Shown piece by piece: positions 47,450-55,809 of a DNA stretch of 64,000 nt; the first letter of the stretch is position 1; each line of letters starts with the position of its first letter. The stretch is from Oribacterium asaccharolyticum ACB7 (GTDB taxonomy: Bacteria > Bacillota > Clostridia > Lachnospirales > Lachnospiraceae), in assembly GCF_000238075.1 (NCBI RefSeq), contig NZ_JH414504.1, forward strand, positions 786,504 through 850,503, read 5' to 3'. A model generated the notes under the pieces. It worked only from the letters and a program-made list of their open reading frames with translations. It was not told where the DNA came from and searched no databases. The position numbers and the translations under genes were made by a program.

Positions 47450-47923
47450 TTAAAGGTACTTGCAATACTCAGAACGAATATTGTTCATTTCATTTACGAT
47501 GTCATCAACATCTAAAACCATTTCCATCATGCTGACTTGGTCGTCATAAACGGCCTCATCAAACTCTGCTTTCAATTCCGGTTCGCAAACGTGATAAACT
47601 GTGAGTCCAAGCTGGACCCCTGTCAATGGACCTGCGAAGGTAGGATCACCTGCTGTAACGGTCTCTGCTGCAAGTCCTGCAGCCTCTCCCTCAGCAGCGC
47701 CAAGAACTACAACCAGATTCTCCGGTCCGAACTTCTCAGCAAAATCCTTTACTCTCTTCTGATTTTCCAAATCCATTGCGCCTGCGCTCGTTCAAACGAA
47801 GCATTCAGTGGAAGCGAAAACTACTTCTCCGCCGGCACTCTCAACACAAGCCTGAATAGCTGGTCCTGGAACACCGTCACGGTCTCCGATGATGATTACT
47901 TTTTTACCCTTTAAAATAGCCAT
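47450..47923 (-). CDS. grdA: Glycine reductase selenoprotein A (contains selenocysteine)
   Basis: Small selenoprotein that carries the carboxymethyl group between proteins B and C. Reading the in-frame UGA at 47792-47794 as selenocysteine gives 157 residues, the normal family size. The active site is C41-F-V-U44 (CFVU). The start [17 protein letters not shown] at 47923 has AAAGGAG upstream. After the Sec codon the protein continues [18 protein letters not shown] conventional caller would report only the last 108 residues. It is co-transcribed with trxB-trxA. Confidence 0.97.
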
Positions 47924-47988
47924 CTCTTCTCTCCTTTCTTGAAAAGTTTATATCGTAATGGCGAAATGCCAAATACGCGGTAATAAAT

Positions 47989-48318
47989 TTAGGCATTTAA
48001 TGCAACGTACTTCTCAACCATTGCCTTAATGGACTCTTCTGTTGCAGCATCCTTAACTAATTCTTCGACTTTCTGTCCGTCTTTATAAATAGCCATAACC
48101 GGAAGTCCGAGAATCTTCTGACCGATCGCCAGTCTTCTTGCCTTTGTAGTATTTAAGGAAGTAAACTTCAGCTTTCCGTCATACTGATCGGCTAAGGAGT
48201 GTACAAAAGGCATCAGTGCAGCACAAGGTACACAGCCGTCTCCAAAGAAGTCTACAAACACATAACCTTCAGCCTTCAATACTTCCTCTTCAAAATTGTC
48301 CTTATTAACTTCTAACAT
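47989..48318 (-). CDS. trxA: Thioredoxin of the glycine reductase system
   Basis: A 109-residue thioredoxin that passes electrons from TrxB to the oxidised selenoprotein A. The active site is GCVPC (in [11 protein letters not shown]) instead of the usual WCGPC. This variant is known from amino-acid-fermenting anaerobes with glycine reductase, and it tunes the redox potential. The position between trxB and grdA fits the role. The start [13 protein letters not shown] has AGGAG upstream. Confidence 0.95.
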   Translation of the reverse strand: MLEVNKDNFEEEVLKAEGYVFVDFFGDGCVPCAALMPFVHSLADQYDGKLKFTSLNTTKARRLAIGQKILGLPVMAIYKDGQKVEELVKDAATEESIKAMVEKYVALNA

Positions 48319-48397
48319 AATTCCTCCTTTATCAACATAAACTATCTGATTTTAGAATTACACAAAGGTATTCGAGAAACTCTAAACAAAATGGGAA

Positions 48398-49345
48398 TTA
48401 CTCCATCTCATTGAGATACTTCTCAGCTTGCGTAGCTGCAATCGCACCGTCTGCCGCTGCGGTTACAACCTGTCTTAAGCTCTTCACACGAACATCGCCG
48501 ACGGTGAATACACCGGGAATATTGGTATGCATATCTTCGTCTGTAGGAATATATCCTCTCTCGTCCATCTTCAGGTTCGTGCCCTGGAAAAGCTCTGTAG
48601 TCGGGATTCTTCCGATGAAACCGAAAATACCGAACATACCGTCTTCTTCACTGGCCTCGAGTACCTGCTCTTCACCGGTAACGACATTCTTCACCTTGAT
48701 TTTCTGTAAGATGTCATCTCCGGAAAGTTCCTCAACAACCGTATCCCACATAATGTGAAGCTTCTCGTTCTTGAAAGCCTTTTCCTGAATGGACTTAGCA
48801 GCTCTTAACTCATGTCTTCTATGAATGAGTGTAACAGAGCTTGCAAACTTGGTCAGGTACATTGCTTCTTCTACAGCGGAGTCTCCTCCACCCACTACGA
48901 ATACCGGAAGCCCTTCAAAGAAGTTGGCATCACAGGTTGCACAATAAGAAACACCCTTTCCAAGAAATTCCTGCTCACCCTTGCATCCGATAGGACGGGG
49001 ATTCGCACCGGTAGCGATAATTAAGGTCTTTCCCTCATAGGTTCCATTAACGCCGACAACCTTCTTTACATCGCCTTCCAATTCAACCGACTTGATCGTA
49101 TCATGTACTCGATCGCATCCGAAGCGCTCAGCCTGCTCTGTCATTCTCTTAATAAGAGAGGGACCTGACTCACCTTCTACAATCTGTCCGGGATAGTTTT
49201 CAATAGAATCAGTAATCGCAATCTGTCCACCATCCTGTCCTTTTTCAATGATACAGGTGGAAAGTCTTGCTCTTCCTGCATACAAGCCTGCTGCGAGTCC
49301 TCCGGGACCGGCTCCTAAAATCAAAACATCATAAAGCTTTGACAT
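48398..49345 (-). CDS. trxB: Thioredoxin reductase (NADPH)
   Basis: A 315-residue FAD enzyme that reduces the adjacent TrxA. It has the N-terminal FAD motif LILGAGPGGLAAGLYAGR, the redox disulfide in YCATCDANF (about 133-141), the NADPH motif VVGGGDSAVEEA and a C-terminal FTVGDVRVKSLRQVVTAAADGAIAA. It is first in the trxB-trxA-grdA transcript, with GGAAGGAG upstream and a TATAAT box at 49428-49433. Confidence 0.97.
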   Translation of the reverse strand: MSKLYDVLILGAGPGGLAAGLYAGRARLSTCIIEKGQDGGQIAITDSIENYPGQIVEGESGPSLIKRMTEQAERFGCDRVHDTIKSVELEGDVKKVVGVNGTYEGKTLIIATGANPRPIGCKGEQEFLGKGVSYCATCDANFFEGLPVFVVGGGDSAVEEAMYLTKFASSVTLIHRRHELRAAKSIQEKAFKNEKLHIMWDTVVEELSGDDILQKIKVKNVVTGEEQVLEASEEDGMFGIFGFIGRIPTTELFQGTNLKMDERGYIPTDEDMHTNIPGVFTVGDVRVKSLRQVVTAAADGAIAATQAEKYLNEME

Positions 49346-49389
49346 AGTCTTCTGAATCTCCTTCCTTTTGCTTAAATGTATATTTTACT

Positions 49390-49433
49390 GCACTGCAGTG
49401 AATAACCCGAATTAAAATAGCAAATCTATTATA
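49390..49433 (-). promoter_or_regulatory. -10 box and palindrome upstream of trxB
   Basis: TATAAT (49428-49433, minus strand) preceded by TATAGTG, without a clear -35. A perfect CACTGCAGTG palindrome (49391-49400) lies between it and trxB and could be an operator. Confidence 0.45.
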
Positions 49434-49590
49434 CACTATAAGTTATGGTCATTAAAATAGATTTTCCGAATGCCCCATTTCTCTTATTCTATAATAGCTC
49501 GATATTGTTATCGCAAAAATCCATAATAGCCAATTATTTTAAAACCCGTTTGAATAAAATCCTTTGTGCCATACGCACAAGGCCCTTTTT

Positions 49591-49630
49591 AAACGAGATA
49601 TCGCACACTTTGCGCACGATACTCATTAAG
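49591..49630. repeat. REP-like family 1 copy (best consensus)
   Basis: AAACGAGATATCGCACACTT followed by TGCGCACGATACTCATTAAG. The arms pair as GAG-TATCG-GC against GC-CGATA-CTC. Confidence 0.65.
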
Positions 49631-49635
49631 AATTT

Positions 49636-49660
49636 AAAGGGGCAGGAGCCCTGCCCCTCA
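49636..49660 (-). terminator. Terminator of the grdX-grdE-grdB transcript
   Basis: GGGGCAGG/CCTGCCCC 8-bp GC stem with an AGC loop, followed on the minus strand by TTTAAATTC. It lies about 95 bases after the grdB stop. Confidence 0.65.
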
Positions 49661-49668
49661 AATCCTGT

Positions 49669-49706
49669 AAACGAGATAGCGCAGTTAGCGCATAGTCCTC
49701 GTTATC
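49669..49706. repeat. REP-like family 1 copy
   Basis: AAACGAGATAGCGCAGTTAGCGCATAGTCCTCGTT is a diverged member; the GCGC/GCGC inner pair is kept. Confidence 0.55.
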
Positions 49707-49751
49707 ATACACAATTCACGGTAATTTCCGTAATATTGTCGAAAACAATTC

Positions 49752-51059
49752 TTACTTGAAGATTGTCTGCTTATCAACATCCACTGTAAGAGCATGCAGA
49801 GCATTCTCTACAATCTTTCTTCTTAATGCCTTCTCTTCTTCAGGCTTCAAAGAAGGATTGCCAAGCGGGTGAGGAATAGCAATAGCCGGAACGATACGGT
49901 TAGCACCTACTGTCATGGAGATAGGTGTAACTGTACAAATGTGAACAACAGGAATTCCTGTAGCTTCGATACCCTTTACCATCGTTGCACCGCAACGTGT
50001 ACAGGTTCCTCACGTACTGGTCAGAATGACCGCATCTACATGATCCTTCTTCAGCTTTGCACCGATTTCCTCGGAAAACTTCTTAGCAGAAGCAACGGCT
50101 GTTCCGTTACCTACAGTGGTATAGAAGTAGTCGTAAAGCTTTCCGATCTTTCCTTCCTTCTCAAGGTCTCTCAAAACATCAACCGGAAGAACACGGTCTG
50201 CATCCTGGTTAGCGTAGCTGGGATCGTATCCGCCGTGAGCAGTCTCATAAGTCTCTGCAGTAAGATCATTCACTCCAGCAATGCTGTACTCGCCATAACG
50301 AGTAGCGTTGGAAGACTCGATATGGTCCGGATTTCCCTTCGGAACAATACCGCCGGATGTAACCAGTGCGATGGTTGCCTTGGAAAGATCCTTAACAGCA
50401 GGCATCGGAGGTACACGATCGAAAGACGGCATCGGATACTCGGTAGTGAATTCCTTACCCGCAATCTTTGCAAGAAGCATCTTAACCGCACGCTTGGAAC
50501 CTCTCTCCTCTTCGAAGAAGTTTACACGAATTCCCTGCGGGATATATCCTTCTTCCTTGGAAGAACCGATCTTCTCTCCGCGAGCAATCTTTAAACCTAA
50601 GGGAGCCATCTTCTTAACGGCATCTCTCATACCTGCAGCACTGTTCTTTGTTGCTACAATATAAATCTTGCTCTTTGCTTCATCAGCACCCGGGTTCTCA
50701 ACATACATACCTGTGATAACAGGGATGTGCAATTCATCCTGTACTGCTGCAGCAATAGTAGCGCAGGCAAATCCATAACGGCCGGCATTGAATGCAGGTC
50801 CTGCGATAAATAAATCCGGCTTAAGCTCAGCAACCTTCTTTAAGATTTCCGGCTTTACCTTATCGGTATTCTCACCAAAATAGCTGTCTCCGCAAACGAT
50901 AGTGCCAATGATTTCAGCCTCGTCACCGAAAGCCTGCTGGAACGCAAGTCCCGGTCCCATGGGGCCCTCATGGTACTCCATTGGATAATCAGCCTTATCC
51001 TCTCCACCTACCTGAGCGAAGAACTGGTTAATATATTGAACAACTCTTAATTTTCCCAT
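49752..51059 (-). CDS. grdB: Glycine reductase complex selenoprotein B, gamma subunit (contains selenocysteine)
   Basis: Catalytic selenoprotein of the substrate-specific component B; with the pyruvoyl GrdE it activates glycine. Reading UGA at 50010-50012 as selenocysteine joins two frames into 435 residues, the family length. The motif around it, S-T-U-G-T-C-T-R-C-G, is canonical for the glycine/sarcosine/betaine GrdB-type subunits. A CGTTGC-GGT-GCAACG hairpin lies 12 bases after the UGA and suits a bacterial SECIS. The start MGKLRVVQYINQFFAQVGG at 51059 has AAGGAG seven bases upstream. It is ten bases after the grdE stop. Confidence 0.97.
49983..49997 (-). promoter_or_regulatory. Candidate bacterial SECIS of grdB
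   Basis: CGTTGC-GGT-GCAACG perfect 6-bp hairpin 12 bases 3' of the UGA. The loop, GGT, carries the GU that SelB recognises in characterised elements. Confidence 0.6.
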
Positions 51060-51069
51060 TTCTTTCTCC

Positions 51070-52350
51070 TTATCTTGCACTAAGCTTATTGAATCCTACC
51101 TCAGAAGTAGCACCGGTAATAACCTGTAACTCTACTTCCAAAGATCCGTCCGGCTTAAGTGTTGTATCACTTGCTCCTGCAATCTTGGTTACATAGTCCA
51201 GTGTACCGATCAGCTTATCGAGCTTCGGAAGAGTAATTAACTGGTTAGCATTTCCTGCAGTTACCAGCGCATTGGCAGCCACGTCAGCATCGGCAAGGGA
51301 CTGAGACTTTCCATCTCTTCCTGCGTACTCATCGGTAACGATAACGGTCTTGATGCCCTCTGCCTCGATCTTCTTACAGTTCATGATAAGGTCTGTATCC
51401 GGGTTTCCGAATCCTTCCTCAGTAATGATTACTGCATCTAAGTGAAGCATCTTGCAAAGCTTAGCAGTCTGGTTGGAGGAACGCTCTTTATCAGCGAGAT
51501 AAACGTTCTCGTTGGTAATGATATGTGCCACGAAGTTGATGGTCTTACCGTGCTCTTCAAACAGGTCCTCAATAACCGGGTTGTTCTCATGAACATAGGT
51601 CGGGTTCTTATCACAAGCGGACACGCAGTTTCCGGAAATGATAGCGCCATCCATATCCTCTGTCGGATAGAGAATGGTCGGAAGAATCTTCTTCGCATCT
51701 ACGCCGTATACATAGGTGTCATGCAGAAGCCCCTGAGACTGTAACATCTGAACATAACCAACTCTTGGAAGATTCGGATATGCATTTGCACCCTCAATAA
51801 GGTCTAAGGTCTCATATACCTTTGTCTCATCCGGTGTCAATTCCTTTGCCTTCTCAGCAATAAAGGTAGCGGCCTTGAGTCCTGCCATACGAACAGCCTG
51901 CTCATAAGCATGGGACTCTGTTCCTTCAACCGGCTTACATACGCAAGTCAGGTTAAGGGTCTTCGAGAACGGAGTATACTCTGCGCCAAGACCTGTCATA
52001 TCGATGATACCCTCCTGGAAACCAACGATCGGTCCTGCAGTAACCACTGCCATTCCCTTTAAGCAATAGGTCTTTCCGGATCCGACTGTATCTACGGAAG
52101 AAATTACTCCCGGGAAAACGCCGCCCTTTCCTTCAACCTTTACTCTTGGCTCAATAACATCCTTAACCGGAGTGATACGAACTGACTCGCCGGGTTTAGC
52201 GATGTCGAATTCTACTTCCTTAATCTTTTCTTCCGTAAGGAAGACCTCCGTAAGTTCCTTCTTCGACACATAGAGAACATGATCCTTAATCTCGGTTGTG
52301 TCTGCGAACTGGATGTCCTTGATGAAAATCTTACCTAATTCCAGTTTCAC
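51070..52350 (-). CDS. grdE: Glycine reductase component B, alpha/beta proprotein
   Basis: Proprotein of 426 residues that self-cleaves to a pyruvoyl-bearing subunit, which forms the Schiff base with glycine. The processing cysteine sits in ISGNCVSACDKNP at residue 242, the same place as in characterised GrdE proteins. It starts MKLELGKIFIKDIQF after AAAGGAGGT. It is between grdX and grdB in one transcript under the glycine riboswitch. No separate sarcosine or betaine paralogues are present, so the substrate is probably glycine. Confidence 0.96.
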   Translation of the reverse strand: MKLELGKIFIKDIQFADTTEIKDHVLYVSKKELTEVFLTEEKIKEVEFDIAKPGESVRITPVKDVIEPRVKVEGKGGVFPGVISSVDTVGSGKTYCLKGMAVVTAGPIVGFQEGIIDMTGLGAEYTPFSKTLNLTCVCKPVEGTESHAYEQAVRMAGLKAATFIAEKAKELTPDETKVYETLDLIEGANAYPNLPRVGYVQMLQSQGLLHDTYVYGVDAKKILPTILYPTEDMDGAIISGNCVSACDKNPTYVHENNPVIEDLFEEHGKTINFVAHIITNENVYLADKERSSNQTAKLCKMLHLDAVIITEEGFGNPDTDLIMNCKKIEAEGIKTVIVTDEYAGRDGKSQSLADADVAANALVTAGNANQLITLPKLDKLIGTLDYVTKIAGASDTTLKPDGSLEVELQVITGATSEVGFNKLSAR

Positions 52351-52383
52351 TTTTTGTACCTCCTTTAAATAAGTTTATGTTAA

Positions 52384-52782
52384 TTAATGTAACATAAGCG
52401 ATTCCAAGCCACTGTCAAGAAGCGTCCAATCCAGAGTTTGAAAGTCCTTCTGTACTTCTTCAATGTGGATACGATCCTTTTCCTCGAATTTCTCGCAGGT
52501 ATTCAATGCGTATTCAATCAAATCCAAAGACTTCATATCAAAGCCTTCCTCCGGCGTCTTATCCAAAAGCACCGATTCATACGGGGTCTCATTGGGCTTA
52601 ATCGACCCGTCCAAGGGGTGGGTCAAAATCTTTGCTCCCGAGTGAACCATGTCCCGCACTCCCCGTAAAACATCCATAAAAGATATTTCACGAAAATCAA
52701 TCTCTACTTTTACATCCGGATATTTCTTCGGAAAATTCTCCTTAACCAGCGGATTGTTTGTCAAAATAACAAGGGTCTTCAT
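52384..52782 (-). CDS. grdX: GrdX family protein
   Basis: A 132-residue protein found as the first gene of glycine reductase operons; function is not established. Recognisable features are the N-terminus MKTLVILTNNPLVKENFP, the D-F-R-E-I-S-F segment and GAKILTHPLDGSIKPNETPY. It lies 33 bases before grdE, directly downstream of the riboswitch attenuator, with AAAGGAG upstream of the ATG. Confidence 0.94.
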   Translation of the reverse strand: MKTLVILTNNPLVKENFPKKYPDVKVEIDFREISFMDVLRGVRDMVHSGAKILTHPLDGSIKPNETPYESVLLDKTPEEGFDMKSLDLIEYALNTCEKFEEKDRIHIEEVQKDFQTLDWTLLDSGLESLMLH

Positions 52783-52810
52783 AGATTTTTGCTCCTTTCT
52801 TTTAGTGGAA

Positions 52811-52853
52811 CAAAAAACAGGGGCAGGAAAAAAATCTTTTCCGTTCCCTGTTT
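52811..52853 (-). terminator. Attenuator terminator of the glycine riboswitch
   Basis: A hairpin of AAACAGGGAACGGAAAA against TTTTTCCTGCCCCTGTTT, followed on the minus strand by TTTTTTG, lies between the aptamer and grdX. Glycine binding would be expected to prevent it from forming. Confidence 0.8.
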
Positions 52854-52863
52854 CATCATTGAT

Positions 52864-52960
52864 TCAGAGTCCCCTGCATACTCATCCTTTTACCTGAAAG
52901 ATTCATTGTTTTCTCGACAACTTGCCTCTTCGGTGGTTTACACTCTCTCTGAGTATGCAC
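52864..52960 (-). ncRNA. Glycine riboswitch aptamer
   Basis: Read on the minus strand: GCATACTCAGAGAGAGTG, ACCGAAGAGGCAA, TCTTTCAGGTAAAAGGATGAG and GGGGACTCTGAA. These match the glycine aptamer core (CCGAAG-GCAA, CAGGTAAAAGGA, GGACTCTG). Only one aptamer domain is evident, as in single-aptamer (type 1 or 2) glycine riboswitches. Its position before grdX-grdE-grdB makes a glycine-induced degradation operon. Confidence 0.92.
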
Positions 52961-52979
52961 TGTTTTTTGATTTGACTTT

Positions 52980-53007
52980 ATTTTAACATTTCAAGCGATA
53001 AAATCAA
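52980..53007 (-). promoter_or_regulatory. Promoter of the grdX operon
   Basis: TTGATT (53002-53007), 16 bases, TAAAAT (52980-52985), about 20 bases before the riboswitch aptamer. Confidence 0.65.
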
Positions 53008-53022
53008 CTAATCAATGCCAGT

Positions 53023-53039
53023 TATAGCTAATTGCTATA
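53023..53039. promoter_or_regulatory. Palindrome upstream of the grdX promoter
   Basis: TATAGC-TAATT-GCTATA, a perfect 6-5-6 palindrome 16 bases upstream of the -35 box. A possible activator or repressor site; it could also be chance in AT-rich DNA. Confidence 0.35.
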
Positions 53040-53322
53040 AGCAAATTATACATTTATATAACAAATATAGCGGAAGATATTTGCATTTTCCCTATAAGCG
53101 CTTTTATATTGACTTCTCCGTTTTGTTAGCGATATGTTCCTCTCCATTTATAGTTTTAGTCTATTAATCAAGTTCCCTATATCCAAAAACAATTTTACAT
53201 TCTTCTGCTTATTTTATATCCTAAAGATAACCCGAGACGAAAGTCTAAAATAGCCAAAGATGGAAAAGAAGAAAGAGCCCAATAGAAAAGCTCTTTCTTC
53301 TTTTTTGGAGTTTTCTCTGTAC
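53040..53322. other. AT-rich gap between the grdX promoter and the symporter terminator
   Basis: No gene seen. The only structure is a GAAGAAAGAGC/GCTCTTTCTTC hairpin (about 53269-53303) followed by TTTTTT on the plus strand, which insulates the two transcripts. Confidence 0.5.
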
Positions 53323-53361
53323 AAGTGAGATATCGCACGCTCCGCATACGATACCTGTTAT
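53323..53361. repeat. REP-like family 1 copy
   Basis: AAGTGAGATATCGCACGCTC followed by CGCATACGATACCTGTTATG. It is directly followed by a family 2 copy, the same order as at 27572-27650. Confidence 0.6.
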
Positions 53362-53362
53362 G

Positions 53363-53402
53363 GGCAAGATTCCTCAGGCTACGCCCGTGCTACTTGTTAT
53401 GA
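53363..53402. repeat. Palindromic repeat family 2 copy (diverged)
   Basis: GGCAAGATTCCTCAGGCTAC followed by GCCCGTGCTACTTGTTATG. It shares the CAAGAT.TCTCAGGCT...GTGCTACTTGTTA pattern of the metY-leader copy. Confidence 0.55.
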
Positions 53403-53448
53403 AAAAATCGCTGTGCTTCCTCCGTAAAACACGGAAAAGGCACAGCGA
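53402..53448 (-). terminator. Terminator of the AGCS symporter gene
   Basis: CGCTGTGC/GCACAGCG outer stem with an inner CCGT/ACGG pair, followed on the minus strand by ATTTTTTC. Confidence 0.85.
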
Positions 53449-53501
53449 CCGAAATAATCCTATATTTTCTATTCAGTTTCTATTACTTTATTCGGTTTCT
53501 A

Positions 53502-54878
53502 TTACTTGCTTCTCTTCTTCGTATCTTTTACTACATTAAAGAGAGCCAGAAGTGCCAGTACGTTCGGGATAACCATCAAAGCGTTAAAGAAGTCGGACAT
53601 ATCCCAAACCAGATTTACCTTAAGCGTTGTACCGATGATGATGCAAACCACAACGATTGCGGAGTACAGTTTTACGGCTCCTTTACCAAAGAGGTACTGA
53701 ACATTTACTGCACCAAAGAAGTGCCATCCAAGTACTGTAGAAAAGGCAAAGAAGAAAAGACAGAAGGCAACAAAGAAATGACCGAAGTTACCGAAGCCGG
53801 ACACGAAAGCCTGCTGTGTCAAACGAATACCGGTAAAAGCCTCTCCTGTTGTCGGATCAATTGTTCCAAGGATTCCGCTCGTTAAGATAACAAATACGGT
53901 TAAGTTCAATACTACGAAAGTATCGATAAATACGGAAACCATAGCACAAAGTCCCTGTGCATCCGGGCACTCAGCCTTTGCTCTTGCATGAGCGTGAGGA
54001 GTAGAACCCATACCTGCTTCGTTGGAGAAAAGTCCTCTAGCCACACCGAAACGGATTGCCTGACGAATGGTGATACCTGCTGCCGCTCCAACTACCGCCT
54101 GCGGGTTGAAAGCGCCGATAAAAATGGAGCTGATTGCACCGGGAAGTGCGGAGATGTGCATTACGATGAAAACCAAAGCACCTACGATATAAACGCCGGC
54201 CATAATCGGAACAACCTTTTCCAATACGGCAGCCAATCTCTTTGTTCCTCCAAAGAAGATAAAAGCGCCGATGGCTGCTACGAATATTCCTATAGCTACG
54301 CTCGGAACATTAACATGCATTACGGCAAACACTTCCTTAAATGCAGCACCGATGGAGTTGGACTGCACCATGTTTCCCATGAAGCCGAGTGCAAGGGTAA
54401 TGAAAACAGCAAAGGCAACTGCCATCGCTTTTCCGAGTGTTCCCTTAAAAGCGGCCTTGATATAGTAAACCGGTCCGCCGGTTACCTGTCCATCCTTCTC
54501 CTCTTTATAGGTCTGTGCAAGAACGGCCTCTCCGTAGATGGTAGCCATTCCGAAGAATGCGGAAACCCACATCCAGAAAATGGCTCCCGGGCCGCCGCTT
54601 ACGATAGCGGTTGCCGCTCCGGCAAGGTTTCCTGTACCAACCTGTGCCGCAATCGCCGTTGCAATAGCCTGGAACGGAGACATCTCTCCGGTATCATGCT
54701 TCTCTCCGTTCAGACTGAAATGTCCGAATACCAGCTTAAAGCCCTCTCCAAAACGGCGCAGCTGGATAAACTTCAGCCGAAATGTGTAATAAATTCCTGT
54801 TCCGCACAAAAGGAAGATGAGCAAAAAGCCCCATAAGAAATCATTCCCTTTGTTGATGATTGCATTTAATGCATCCAT
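53502..54878 (-). CDS. Sodium:alanine/glycine symporter (AGCS family)
   Basis: A 458-residue membrane carrier with about ten helices. Family motifs are AIATAIAAQVGTGNLAGAATAI, GPGAIFWMWVSAFFGMAT and RGLFSNEAGMGSTPHAHA. Its place next to the glycine reductase operon makes glycine the likely substrate, and it would supply the fermentation. The start 54878 (MDALNAIINKGNDFL) has GAGGAGAGG upstream; the longer frame adds 12 residues without support. Confidence 0.95.
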   Translation of the reverse strand: MDALNAIINKGNDFLWGFLLIFLLCGTGIYYTFRLKFIQLRRFGEGFKLVFGHFSLNGEKHDTGEMSPFQAIATAIAAQVGTGNLAGAATAIVSGGPGAIFWMWVSAFFGMATIYGEAVLAQTYKEEKDGQVTGGPVYYIKAAFKGTLGKAMAVAFAVFITLALGFMGNMVQSNSIGAAFKEVFAVMHVNVPSVAIGIFVAAIGAFIFFGGTKRLAAVLEKVVPIMAGVYIVGALVFIVMHISALPGAISSIFIGAFNPQAVVGAAAGITIRQAIRFGVARGLFSNEAGMGSTPHAHARAKAECPDAQGLCAMVSVFIDTFVVLNLTVFVILTSGILGTIDPTTGEAFTGIRLTQQAFVSGFGNFGHFFVAFCLFFFAFSTVLGWHFFGAVNVQYLFGKGAVKLYSAIVVVCIIIGTTLKVNLVWDMSDFFNALMVIPNVLALLALFNVVKDTKKRSK

Positions 54879-55122
54879 ATTTTCCTCTCCTCTTCTTGAT
54901 AAGTTGTTTGGCAAATGTTTTTAAACACCCTGCCGGTACAATTATTTGTTAATATTTTATCCAAACAACTGGTCCTTTTCAACAAAAACATTTTATTTAT
55001 AGGGATAGTCTATAGTAAATTTTTATAAATAAAATCAAAAGTTTATGAATTTTAATCTTTTTTACTACTACTTGCAGACCTTGAGAATCGTAGATTTTGC
55101 AGCCCCTTTACCATGTCTTTCT

Positions 55123-55758
55123 TTAAGAAAAAGAAAAGAAATCTTCTTTCTGTATAAATTGAGAGACGGCTTCTCCCAACTGTATCTGTGCCTCCCCTTT
55201 GAGATGCACTCCGTCGGGAAATTTCTCAAGGGAAAGCTCTCCCGTATTAAAACAGGAAATCTCCGCTTCCTTACAGAATTCCGCCAGAGCTCCATTCAAT
55301 TTTCCGTCCATTGTGCTAAAGGGCTCATAGGATTTATCCCCTCTAAAATCCAGAGTAGGTGGGCAAATATACAGAATGTGAGAAGCAATAAAAGGAATTC
55401 CTTCCTTAGGAAAGTCTTCTAAAAATTCTTTAAGACGATTGACCACCCTTGGAATATCCGGCCTTCCGTAGCTTAGGAAATCATTTATTCCTAAAAACAC
55501 GATTAGAAAGTCCGCTTTTGTAAATTCCTTACAAGCCTCCTTGAAATCTTCCCATTCAAAAGGAAGATAAGGAATACAACGGCCTACCTTGGCGTGGATG
55601 GAAAAATGAACCTCCGGAAAAGCTTGCTCCAGCATCGTCGTGTAGCGCTCCTCCACCGGAAGCTTCAGATCCTGATGCTCCTCGTTCGGAAGATAACCGT
55701 AAGTTAAAGAATCCCCGTAAATCAGACAAGAACATTTTGTATCAGTTCCTTCCTTCAT
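55123..55758 (-). CDS. SGNH/GDSL-type hydrolase
   Basis: A 211-residue serine hydrolase. Block I is LIYGDSLTYGY (serine nucleophile about 17), block III is FLGINDFLSYG and block V is FPDGVHLKGEAQ (Asp/His). There is no signal peptide, so it is cytoplasmic. Members act as esterases or acetylxylan/lysophospholipid hydrolases; the substrate is unknown. It lies downstream of selB by about 50 bases on the same strand and may be part of the selA-selB transcript. Confidence 0.88.
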   Translation of the reverse strand: MKEGTDTKCSCLIYGDSLTYGYLPNEEHQDLKLPVEERYTTMLEQAFPEVHFSIHAKVGRCIPYLPFEWEDFKEACKEFTKADFLIVFLGINDFLSYGRPDIPRVVNRLKEFLEDFPKEGIPFIASHILYICPPTLDFRGDKSYEPFSTMDGKLNGALAEFCKEAEISCFNTGELSLEKFPDGVHLKGEAQIQLGEAVSQFIQKEDFFSFS

Positions 55759-55809
55759 GACATTCCCCCCTCCTTATGGAAATGAATTTATAAATATGCA
55801 TTTTGATTC

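Larger units (their letters stand above)
49434..49751. other. Intergenic region between grdB and trxB
   Basis: No gene. It holds two REP-like copies (49591-49630 and 49669-49706), the grdB terminator between them and a CCTTTGTG/CACAAGG hairpin at about 49560-49582. Confidence 0.6.
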
